DNA of 37,153 nt from Plakobranchus ocellatus (Eukaryota > Mollusca > Gastropoda > Plakobranchidae): the NCBI GenBank assembly GCA_019648995.1, contig BLXT01008059.1:1164059-1201211 (forward strand), in the 5' to 3' direction. The translations under genes were made by a program, and so were the position numbers. This document shows, piece after piece, positions 1 to 11,400 of the stretch (positions are counted from its first letter, which is position 1; each line of letters opens with the position of its first letter). A model generated the notes under the pieces. The model made no database searches, was not told the DNA's origin, and saw only the letters and a list, made by a program, of their open reading frames with translations.

Positions 1-299
1 AAAAAAGATTTCATGATTTCTATGGATATCAGATAGCATTTTTGAAGGTACAGGGCTTTTAGTCAGCTTCCAGAACAATTTTCAGAGCAATTTTAAATAC
101 CGGAATATTAAGTTTAAAATTTTTATTTCTTTCAAATGCCATAAAATGTTTTCAAAACCAAGTTTTCATGTGAGTTTTTTTTTTTTTTTAATGGACTTTT
201 ATATCAATGTGGATGACTATACTGTACTTAAAAATTCAATTATACTCTTTCATTTATTATTTCTATTTTTGTATATAAAGTCAGTCCATAACAAGATTC

Positions 300-440
300 T
301 CTCAGGCTTTCAGGCCCTCCGTCAAACCAGAGCACCACTGGCAGGCTCGAACGCGCGACAGAAAGGCCTGTTCCTGCAGATCGCAGGGGCAGGTTCGCTA
401 TTTACTATGCCGCAAATACGCCTACCCCCCCCCCCAAACC
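300..440 (-). mobile_element. Possible tRNA-derived SINE fragment
   Basis: A GC-rich island in AT-rich DNA. The minus strand has GTTCGAGCC (plus GGCTCGAAC, 344-352), which fits the RNA polymerase III B box GWTCRANNC. No clear A box and no tRNA cloverleaf, so it is not a functional tRNA gene. Call made on composition and one motif only. Confidence 0.3.
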
Positions 441-1366
441 CCGTTGCGCTGTTTGTTTCAAAATCTCTGTGCTCCTGACATAAACAGCATTAGCGTAAAT
501 TATTGTTGGGACAGCTAGCAGCGAGTTGGAGGAATATATACTTTAAAAAATAAATGAATAAATGAAGTAAAAATATTGATTATTTAGGTGGAATCTATCC
601 TGTTAAGACACTTTTCACCTCGTCGTGGGCAGGCATGAATGATTCTTATTTACGTCTACTTCATAAGTTTTCATAAGGTGTTTGTTAAGTCTCAATGCTA
701 ATAATCCTTTATCAACCTCCAAAACATTTGACTGCAGTTTGACTTCACCTATACTCGGTTTAAACTATCTTTGTATTTAACTATCCCTTAAAAAGAATTG
801 TGAAGGGAATCTACGCACAAATCTGTATATCCTAAAAAAACTTGAGATTAGCATTAAAGGCACCCCATGATTTAATTTTAATACTGACATTTCAACTTTA
901 GCGTAATATAATCAATGCCAGAACAATAGAAATCATGCTTCAGACCAGAGTCGTGCTATACAGTGAGCACATCAATTAATGATTGTAATACTTTCTGTGA
1001 ATAGACACTCGTAACATATCTTGTTCGTACTGAAATAATTTTGCTCCTTTTTCCCCCCAAAAGGGAGACCCTGTTTCTGGTCTCGTCGTTTTCATTACTG
1101 AAAACGCCTGTGTTCCCAATGCACAAAAACTTGTATGCTTCTTCAGTTTATGTCTAGCTCGAGATTTAAACTCATAGACTTTATTAAAAAACCTGAGTGT
1201 TGTGTTCTCAGATAAATGTTCAAAGATAAATTTTCTCATAAAAAAGTAATATTATCTTTATCATTGTTACTCATCACTCCTGCTAGTTTAGATCTAGGTC
1301 TCGTTGACTTAGATCCAGCCTTTGAGTAAACAGAACCTTGTCCTTTTGTAAATATCATAATATATT

Positions 1367-1390
1367 ATCATCATCATCATCATCATCATT
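1367..1390. repeat. (ATC)n microsatellite
   Basis: About eight ATC units followed by a TTG-rich patch. Confidence 0.95.
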
Positions 1391-2067
1391 GTTGTTCTTG
1401 TTGTTGCTGTTGAGGTGTTGTTTTGTCTATTTTTGCTTTTCGTTTAAATTTAGCAGCGCATTCACGCACATTAGTAATTAGAGCCAACACATTTCCTATT
1501 ATTTCCCAAAATAAGAATTTTATAAAGAAATTTATAATAATATAATTTTTTTAAGTGAACGTGCATGTATAAAACAAAGGTAAGATTAATTTACCCGTAT
1601 TTTGAAAACAAAATTTAGAAATAAAACTTCTAGAAGACTTGGGGAAAAAATTCAGTGATCATAATAACTGTAGAGATAATCCATTATGCAACTTCTTCCC
1701 TCGCTCCCTGCCACTCCTTCCCCCGTTCTTTTTACCCTTTATCCCCACCCAATAACCTAAAAAAACAGGAAAAACAAACTTATTCAAGTTCAACAGCTCC
1801 AGAAGGAGATATATTTTTAAAAGGCAGGCTATAAGCGGCTATGAATAAAAGTAAGCCGTGAAAATTAAAGAATATTTCCCTGTTGCTATTATAGACCTAG
1901 AAGATATTTTGTTTTAAATGTTGCCATTTTGTTTCTAAAATGCTCTTAAAATACATTGATTTAAAAAAAAAAACTGGGTATAGTTGGTATTTAGATTTTT
2001 AAAACAAAATTGATCTGACTTATTTAGGCTCCTTCTCATCGGCCTAACTCACTTGCATAACCTATTT

Positions 2068-2069
<2 letters not shown>

Positions 2070-2144
<75 letters not shown>
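2070..2144. repeat. (AT)n microsatellite
   Basis: About 75 bp of uninterrupted AT dinucleotide. Confidence 0.98.
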
Positions 2145-2148
<4 letters not shown>

Positions 2149-3269
2149 TTTTCAACGATTTCATTCAAAGATATTTGTTTCTTTTACTCTTACCCATAAG
2201 AATAGGTATACCAAAAGAAGTCAAGTTACCACACTAAAAGAAGGGAAAAAATTCCAATTGAATTGAAAATACAAAATCGCTGACTTTCTTTTCATTTTCA
2301 CTATCAACTTTGTGCTTTAATTTGAATGCAGTCGTCCTTTGTTGAATTACTTTACTTTTTTAGTAAGAGAAGATCGTAAAAAAGTAGTAATTCTATTTTT
2401 CTTCATTCACAAAGTTGTTTTGATGAATAGAGAGGAGAAAGAAATTAATCTATTGCGCTTTTTGCAGTATTCAGCTTAAAATGTAGCCGAAATATTCACA
2501 CCTTATACACTTAAAATAATTGTATCTTTTCAGAATGTTCTGCACTATTGGGTAAAAGCTTATCCCGCTCCTAAAAACAAAACAAACCCCTCCCCCCCCC
2601 AAAAAAAAAACTCAAAAGACCTAAATATTTGAAAAAGCGACTCGCATTCTTCACTCCCCAATCGTTTGCTTGCGTTGTCAAAATAGAAGACATAGTAAAG
2701 CATCACGGCGGCTAAAAGATAAAATGAAAGGAATGGTTTAAAAAAAATAGACAGAGGATAATATGTAATAATGAAGTGACATGGGAATATTCATTGCACT
2801 TTCCTGTCGTTATATGCTGGTCTATATTCCGCAAAGGAATCAGAAATAGAAGCGATTCTGAGATCTGAGTTATTAAGTTTTTTTTTTTTTACCTGCCATC
2901 GATCATAGAAATTCTCAACAAATAATTTGTAAGCAATAATGAGCCAGGATTTAAATCCTAATACAACTGTTGTACTTTTGCGGCTGACTGGGGCCTCATA
3001 GGTTGGAGTACCAAATTAATTTTGATGCTCAGAGCTCTATGGACTATGGAGAAAGTGAATGAAAGATCACAGTTAGGTCTGCCTCAGAGGGATCCGATCA
3101 ATTGATCAGTCATCTCTGCAGATTGACAGTCATTCTACAAACGTCTGTGAGTTATTTTAGCTTACCTTTAAAGAGCGCAGAGCAGAGGTTACTCGCATCA
3201 CTGAGCACTGATCAACTCTTCCATTAGTATTTGTGTTATCAAGAAAACAATGGGAATCCTGTTGTATAA
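2145..3269. other. AT-rich non-coding sequence
   Basis: No gene or repeat family recognised. A 12-bp palindrome GATCAATTGATC lies at 3096-3107. A good donor-like site (AAG|GTAAGC on the minus strand near 3167) has no supported exon. Confidence 0.7.
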
Positions 3270-3410
3270 CGATATAAACGGACAGATCGATAGATAGACA
3301 GTCAAACAAATGGCCGGATGGATGGATAGATAGATTGATATCACACACATAGATAGATAGAGAGAAGGGCTGGATAGAGAGCAAGCAAGAGACAGAGAGA
3401 GAGGCAGAGA

Positions 3411-3449
<39 letters not shown>

Positions 3450-3593
3450 NNGGGGGGGGGGGGGGGGGGAGAGATTACAAAGGAACTCAGAGAGAAGAAA
3501 AAAGAGGCAATATGTAGACAGACTGGTAGATAGGTATACAAAGAGGTAGACATGCAGACAGACAGACATACAGACAGACAGAAACAACAAATA
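3270..3593. repeat. Compound GATA/GA/GACA microsatellite with poly-G and 2-base gap
   Basis: GATA/GACA-type units, then (GA)n to 3449, Ns at 3450-3451, an 18-base G run (3452-3469), and CAGACAGA-type units at 3540-3593. Peptides read from it are low complexity and not genes. Confidence 0.95.
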
Positions 3594-3599
3594 GACAGT

Positions 3600-6500
3600 T
3601 GGTCATACAGGCGGTACGCTCACTGACCTTTCTTTTGGACTATCAAAAGATACATATAAAAAGAATATAAAAAATATTGAAAGAACACAACCGCTAAGTA
3701 AAACTTATTTTAATTAACTAATTCGAACACCACAGAGTTATATGTACACATGTTTCGCTTTAAGACTTTATAATAATAGATTCTATGTTGTGTATCTGAT
3801 GCACTTCTTGGGTTTAATTGTACCCCGTATCTAAATGAAATGTTCACTTTTTACAGTGCTTATGCAAAAAGGTTGTCTCATCTGAAAGGGGATAAAATGC
3901 AGAGATATACCACCAGTATTTTTTTTTTTTTTTTTTGATTTCACATTAAGTACAATCTCCATAAAAGACAACTGTGAGGTTGTCACCAAACTTATCTAAA
4001 TTCTGACTGTGGTGTTACTGGAAGTTTTATTACTTGTTTTATAAAACATCAAATTCTGATTGAAAGGCATGAGATGTGACTGTGTGTGATTTAGTTTGTC
4101 TGAAACTGTAGGAATCAAAACTGATTAGGAAATTGGCGTTTGGTCACTCTTTTGGAAAAGCACTGTGAAATGATTTATTAGGAAGATAAAAAGTCACCCA
4201 ACCGGCATAAAAAACAGAGATTATATGTATATATTATATAACAATAATAAATTTTCATTATTTCATTTCAGATATGGGTGTTGAATATCTTGAGCCAAGA
4301 AAAAAGGAAAGTCAAATCTCATCTGAAATTGTTTCTAAGAATATGTTTATTGGAAATCTATTTCAGTTAGTAGTAGACTTATACAAAAAGATTTGGACTA
4401 TAAATACATCTCTCATACATTAACATTCACACTGCTTGATACATGAATTTGAGTCACCAACTAACACACTGAATAATAACTTTAATTTTAAAATTGACAA
4501 AGCCAAAGAAAAACTAAGAATTTTGGCTTTTTTTTTTTCACCTTAAAGCTGTTTGCTCTCACGGGGACACAGGTCAGTTCTTGCACAAGCTTTTGTTACA
4601 TTGACTTAAGTTTGTGCTAGGAACAACTGTATCCACATGTAAATTGTTAAAAATTCAAAACTACATTAAAAAGTCTCAACAAATACTCAAGAGTAATAAT
4701 CTAATTGTATGCTAGAAATTTGGCAAGCACAAAAGAACACAGAGTCATAAATAATCAGTGGACAGGGCACAAAAAAAACAAAACAAAAACAGAAACAAAA
4801 AAACAATACAGGCAATTTCATCAACTACCTTAAAATGGTTGTGAAAAAAATACGCTCCCTCTTAAATCCCAACAACTGCCTTTAGGCATAAATTGCTTAC
4901 GGCAGTCCAAATTTTTCAAGCAGAAACCAGTTTTTAAAGGTAAAAATGAACGTTGTCAAATATTACTTTAGAGCTTAAATATACAGTTTCAATTCACACT
5001 AAATGGAGAAATATATAAATAAATAACTTGAAGACAGCACAGAGTGTTTTTTCTTTCTTAAATAAATATTTCATACATAGAAGTAATTTTGTTCCAGCCT
5101 TTATATGAGTATATAAATAACAATGTGGACGGAATGCAAGAGTACTTAGTTGCAAAAAAAAATGCACAAAAAAGGGCTATTTATTATGCCTATGCAGAAT
5201 AAAGTAATTTACCCAGTGCTTAAACTAGAAAAAAACCCCACCTGAATTTCATCTGGAACCTATGTTATCCAAACTGCATTTACTGCAAAGGTAAACCATG
5301 AATATATAGATGGCTGAGAAAATAACAAAAGAAGAAAAAAAAAAAGAACAAACAAAGAAAACACATAAAATTCATTAAATATGGACGGCTTGTTTTAATG
5401 GTAAAATACTTATTTGGATTTCATGGTGACAAAAATGAAAATTTACAAACAAAACAAACAATATATAATTTGAGGCAGTCAAGATGACACATAACATTCT
5501 ACAGCCATAGATAGAAAAATAATGATCATTCCCTTCAACTCTGGTCAGAGGGAAACATTGTTTCAATTTTAACAAAAAAAAAAGATGGAATATAGAGTTA
5601 TCACAGTTTTAATACGTAGGTTAAGCCTACAAACATGTTAAAAAAAAATATGAAAAAATTCATGTGGAACCAGGTGAAATTTGATCCTCTCATAACAGTT
5701 TGCCAATATGAAAAGAAAAAGTTTTTTCAATAGATAACGAAATCCATATTTTCTAGATGCCTGGATGTTCTCATCGAGTTCCACATCTGAATTCAGTCAA
5801 CAGCCCCAAAAGAAAATTACTAGACCTGAAGTAAGTTTTAACGTACAAATTTCTCTTTCATCCTGAGAAAACAAAACAGATTTGAATTCCAGGCACCTGT
5901 ACAATAAAAAAACTCTTCATTCCAAAAATGTTACATTAAAAAAAAAACTTAATTAGTCAATCTAATACATGTAGTAGGCAAAAGTACTTGAAACATTTCC
6001 AAGCATTTGAAAGTGACAAGAACATTTGTTTGCCGACTTTTTCTCTAAATACATGTACTGATTGCTGATTTGTTCATCCATCATAAAATGTATGCTACAA
6101 AATTTATATACCCATTGTCAACATTTTCCAATGCTAGTTTGATGTACTTAAGGCAAACTATTTTAAGATACATTGAAATGGGAGGAAGGGGGTGCTTTAG
6201 TACCTCTTCTTTGTGGCAAAAATAATACAGAACAAAAACTCACTTTCTCCTCAATGCTTTATATTTTTTACAAGATGCATAGCTCAAAGTGAATAGCAGC
6301 ACAAGAAAATCCTTTTCCTTTGCTGAGAAAAAGAATATATGCTGCACAAAAAAACAAGACATTAACTAGTCGCGCTAACAAGTGAATCCCATGCATAATG
6401 GAACTAAAAAAGGCCATTTAGAGGCAGAAATGTACATATAACGGCTTACTTTAATAGTTATTCTATATGTATGAATACAGTACATAGAAAAACAAGTCTA

Positions 6501-8322
6501 TGGAATTGAATCATATAATGTGTAAAAAAATTAATGTATACATAATAGGATAAAAAGTATAAGAATGCAATGTGAAAAAACAAGGTAGTATAATTGGCCC
6601 AAGATCCAAAATTGGTTTTCAGAAGAAGGACAATGGAAAAAGTTATATTCTGTTTGCCGGAGATCTTCCCATTAAAAAAAAAATATAGAAAAATGATTTA
6701 ATTTGCCTAAAGCAGAAAAAACATAATGGGTGTAATTTGGCCGGTCCCTGACAATTAGTGCAACTTGAAAGGGAAAATTTGGTGTTGTTTCCTTGATGGC
6801 TCAATGTGTAATGAAGATTGTGCTACATCTGTTGATCCAGATTTGGCAAATTTTCAGAACTTTTAAGAAAAATTGTTTGCCAGAGATTAATGTTCAAAAT
6901 TTGTACACTCGACAGCAAGAGCTGGAGATTTAAGAGAACAAATTCCAGAAAACATTCATTCTCTTGATCAGGGAATAAGGGGGTGAAGTACACATTTTAG
7001 GGCAAATGCTTTGGTAAAAGAACATTGCAAAGGTATTTAAAGTTAAATGCAAGTGTTTTGTTTCAATACTCTGATTGGCCTAACTATGTTGTCAACTTGA
7101 CTGGGCGAAGAATAAATCAATATTCTTTCATATCTATCTCATTTTGACTTGCGTAATATTCTTCTTTATTACTTTTTTTCCTAACAGCGGATTATATATC
7201 TGTTTAATATTTTTGTCTATACATAATTATATCTATGGTAGATATCAATCTCTCGAATTCCTTTTTCTTTATAATTCAATTTTTGCTCATAGCTGAATAA
7301 CTCAATACCAAAGGCGGAAAATCTGATTTAGAAGAGGAGCGAGGGTGTAAAAACTGATTTGATCTTATAGCAAAAGCAGGATGGAAAGATGGGCAGAACA
7401 GCCAAAGCAGAATAATTTGCAAGGTGTCAGCAATGAAGGTTGTCCAATGTAGAAAAAAAAACAACCAACAAAAATTAAAAATCCCAGTTTCGGACGGTCT
7501 GGAGTTTCAGAACGTGGATAACTTTATTGTTTTGCTTGGCCATTTCTGGTTGAAAAAAAATTTGAGAATTCGGCCAAACAACACCCATCACATTCTTTTA
7601 CCCCTTTGGACAAACAAAGGATATAAAAGCAAAATTTGTCCTTTACTTATTAAAAGATAATAATCAATATAATTATATTACTGACACTATTGGGTCTATG
7701 GTCATTCTTATAAGGCATCGGATGGTGCAAGTTTTCACACGACAAAAAGAAGAATGCCTATAATGGTATTGTTCACATTTTGGTACTGCAGTTGTGCTAC
7801 TAGTTACAAACATATGTGAGTTACATTACATATGCTAGGATTTCTTAATGCCTCATGCGCCCGCTCAGTTTTCTCTTTCAACACAATAATATCATATTAC
7901 ATGGGGAGATACAGCACATACAAACTTTATGAAATAGATCTTTACAAAAACATTCAATATATATAAAAAAATTGTCAAGACTTCATCAGAAATAATTAAT
8001 TGAAAACCCAAATCTTTATCACTGATATTTGACGTAAAGGATTTGGATTCCCCCATCGTTTGGGAAAAAAAAAATGTAGACTGCCACAGAATAAAGATCT
8101 GGATTATAAATTTTTGTATAAAATGAGGAAGAAAAAAAACTGCAGCATTCTAAAGGTTTTGGCACGGATATATTAATTTTTTAACTTTAGTAGATTCTTA
8201 ATATTGATTAGGGAGGTTTTCATATCCAGTAGGGAGAAAAAGATATTGAAATTACACTCTCTAATGAGCAGATGGGAAAAGTCTTCAAATGTATAAACTA
8301 GGCTACAACTTAAATAACATCC
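3600..8322 (-). other. Probable 3' UTR, then non-coding sequence
   Basis: No convincing coding exon on either strand. On the gene strand it is T-rich and follows the CEP135 stop directly, so part is 3' UTR. Minus-strand AATAAA hexamers (plus TTTATT) occur at 7523-7528, 7165-7170 and 5180-5185. I cannot tell which, if any, is used. A T run lies at 3919-3936. Confidence 0.5.
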
Positions 8323-8449
8323 CTAGAGCACATCTTGTGAGTACGAAGTTGTCTTGGGAGAGGTCGATCGCGGATGGTCCTCATCGTAAAGGTAGCTGCG
8401 CCGACTGTTGCTGAGCAAGGAGGCATTGGGACTTTCTGATGTTTGAAAC
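8323..8449 (-). CDS. CEP135: CEP135 terminal exon 22 with stop (residues 995-1036)
   Basis: 127 coding nt ending in TAG at 8323-8325. The acceptor tatataaacag has a weak pyrimidine tract. Phase 2 completes Arg, then FQTSESPNASLLSNSRRSYL, YDEDHPRSTSPKTTSYSQDV and a final Leu. It is Ser/Thr-rich with SP sites and continues the low-complexity tail of exon 21. No homologue is recognised for this part; the frame, the join and the composition support it. Transcript data could show that exon 21 is the last coding exon in some forms. Confidence 0.8.
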
Positions 8450-11400
8450 CTGTTTATATAAAAAATTGTTCTTTCAGTACATATAAAAAAAAGGATGCCT
8501 TGCAATACACATTATTTCATCTTCAGACCTGTCATGATATGTGGGAAGTTGCATACAAGCCAAACATTGTTGAGGTTTGTTTTTTCCTTGTTTTCAATCC
8601 TTTCAATAACTTTAAACAATTTAATTTTGGACCAGAATAAAGATGTATATAATCATTGTTTTTTTTTTTACCATTATAAAGCTCACAGAATGCAATTTAA
8701 GACTTGCAGCTCATTTGGACTGATGTCTCACCATATTTATTTCCATCTGAGCCGTGCTACCACAAAATGAAATGTTAGAGGAAGGAATAAGAATAAATAC
8801 TGATCTCATATGTTTTAATACCTGCATTGTTCCATAACATTCTGGGAAGCAGGGAAGTTTTTATAAAATTTGATATTTGATATGCTGCTTTCAACTCATT
8901 TTTCCATGATTATTTTTGCTGCAAAACAGTTTTATTTTGTGGAAATAATACACATTAGCTTCTGCTCCGACCTTGGTTCTGACAAACATACTTTTCTCTC
9001 AGTCACCCATGAAAAAAATACCTAATAGTGGTGTGGAATCAACTGGACACACTGCTACATTAGAAAATCAGTCCTGCGCATTAGTCACTTGTGACATCTT
9101 AAATCTTTGAAGCTATTATATTCCACAACTTTTTGTCAAGTGACCTTTCTGAAAGTGAACCTTGCACAAAACTACATTATTTTGGAAATGTATCAAAAAG
9201 CATGTAAAAGAGAAAAAATTTCACTTCCAGCTTTACTGGTCAAGCCTTACTATTTGCTGTGCCTGACTCATTAGGATCAATATTGAGACAGCAACAATCT
9301 AGGGGAAGTCACACACTGATTTTTGGGGTGTTTTGGGATAAGCTAGTCAGGCAATCTAATGTTAGCATTAATGGGAGTGTTAGCATTCCCTTCATTTTTT
9401 AATATAAAAATGAAAAACACTATGTACCTATCTATGTCAGCATCACCCCATGGTGATGACTACAAAACTATAAAAGGTTGGAGTCATATCTGCTGGTCAG
9501 TATAAAACAAAACTTTTGGTTATAAATAAAGCACAACTATAGCTGACATTAATTTTTGAAGAAGGTCGATAAGAAATTCAAATTCTACTTAAATAAAATT
9601 GAAAAAATAAAACCAACAACAGCAACAAAAAACCCTACCTATTTTGGTGTGTAAAATTCACCCCTGATGTACTGATACAGTCAAATTAATTAGCTTTTGA
9701 CAAGTAAATTAATGTAGGAGCAATTTCATTTTTAAGGAAAAAAAAGGTATGGAGACTATGAGAATCAAAAGCATAAAAGTCATCAGCTTTTATTCCAGCA
9801 CCATATCAAACCAAAAAAAAAGTAGCACTACACATTCTCCTACTTCCTTCCCAACTTTGTCCCAACTGTGAAACAAGTGAAAGAATAACAAATCCCTAAC
9901 ATACTTGTATACAGTACAATTTTAACTTTGTTGAAACAGTTACAAAATGAATCAGTGTCATTGTGAAAATAAAATTTTAAGAACACTGATATTAGATTTA
10001 TAGATAAAGAGAAATCAAAGTAAAGTCACTATTGCTTCAAACACAGTTTATAATATTTGAAAACTTTACAGTGAAAAATCTGTCTTGTAAGTTGTATGTT
10101 GCAATTTTGAAAAAAGAGAAATCAAGGCTTATTTTTCCTTTTCATTCATTAACTTTTTCTAGAAAGTCAAAACTCCAATTGACAGCGCACAATTACAATA
10201 TAATTACCTTTATACAATGTGAACCTTATATGAAATGCAGTTTCTGGCTAATAATCAATAATTTAAAATGTTCACAATTTGACTCCAACTCATCATTTTG
10301 AGAGTAGACCTAAATATATTTTTGTTGCAACATAAATCATTGCTTCAATAAACAATTTGATGACATGAGCAAAATATCTTACAGAAACAGCCATCGATAA
10401 AAATATCTTTTCCTTACTAAAACTGAATTTCTCTAGTCCACCTTGTACAAGTGCAACTATAAATCCTCACCTTACACCAGGGGACCGTGACCTTGATCTA
10501 GGCCTGGCACCAGGACTGCGTGACCTGGACCTGAATGTGGGGCTGTAACTGCGTGCAGAGCCTGCATAATCACTTATCATCACAGGTGGCTGCAATCCAT
10601 TCCTGCGCAGTTCTTGCACAACACGTTCTCTACAGGTGAAAAACATACATTTAATCAAGTATGACTTTGAGTTTATCTTTGTGTTAAAAAAAAAATTGCG
10701 TAAATTTTCAAAAGTTTTGAAAAATTTTTGAATACAATTCTACAAAATTAATACACAATCATGAAGTCCAGTTAGAGGAAAAAAAAAAATTAGTACCATT
10801 TACAATCGAGTCTTTTGAATTTTTTGTATCATGCAAAATTTGGAGCCTAATTTTACTGTATTGGTTCCTAGTGAAGCCCATAAAAATTTGGAACTGCATT
10901 GATGTGTCAAACTACAGTAGGACTAAAAAATTATGCTACCTTCCACGAGCATGAAAACTAGCGTGACATTTTACCACAGACCTGCCAATGCTTAATTGTG
11001 CTTCACAGGAATTAAGAATGTCTCACAAAAATATGCTGATACAATTAAATGCGAAAAAAAAAACCCTTTACTAACTTGAATAATAATTGATCTAATGAAC
11101 AGTAGGGCCCATAATGGTACAGTATTATATCAGCAGGTGATTAATGAAACTTCAACCCTCAACATATCTCCCTCTTCATTGCTAGTGGCCAATAAAAAAA
11201 GATTGAGATGCCTAAGATTTTTTTTTTTAAAGGTGCATCTCAAAATCTTGCTCCGTAACGGGCATATAGTAAAAGGCTAAATGCAAAAACCTATGTGAAA
11301 CAGATCTACAAAAATGTAATTGCCAGTTGGGCATAAAATTATAAACCAGTGTAGGCCTACATTAAATATAAATACAAATTCAAGTTTGTATTGTTACGGT

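Larger units (their letters stand above)
1..2069. other. AT-rich non-coding sequence
   Basis: No gene on either strand. It holds a GC-rich patch at about 300-440 (possible SINE, listed) and an (ATC)n repeat at 1367-1390 followed by TTG-rich sequence. Confidence 0.7.

Noticed and set aside
344..352. tRNA gene
   Set aside because: Only a B-box-like motif is present. I could not fold a cloverleaf or place an A box.
146..478. 110-residue plus-strand open frame
   Set aside because: It runs through a T run, the possible SINE and a poly-C run; composition is not coding.
1367..1390. CRISPR-like or other regularly spaced repeats in the window
   Set aside because: All regular repeats are simple microsatellites without spacers, and the window is eukaryotic.
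3157..3384. Minus-strand segment ending in a good donor (ALRSLK then GTAAGC)
   Set aside because: It has no recognisable protein similarity, no convincing acceptor, and the upstream part is microsatellite. It lies beyond the CEP135 stop.
3198..3590. Long Ser/Leu-repeat open frames on the minus strand
   Set aside because: They are translations of the GA/GACA microsatellite and poly-G tract, including Ns.
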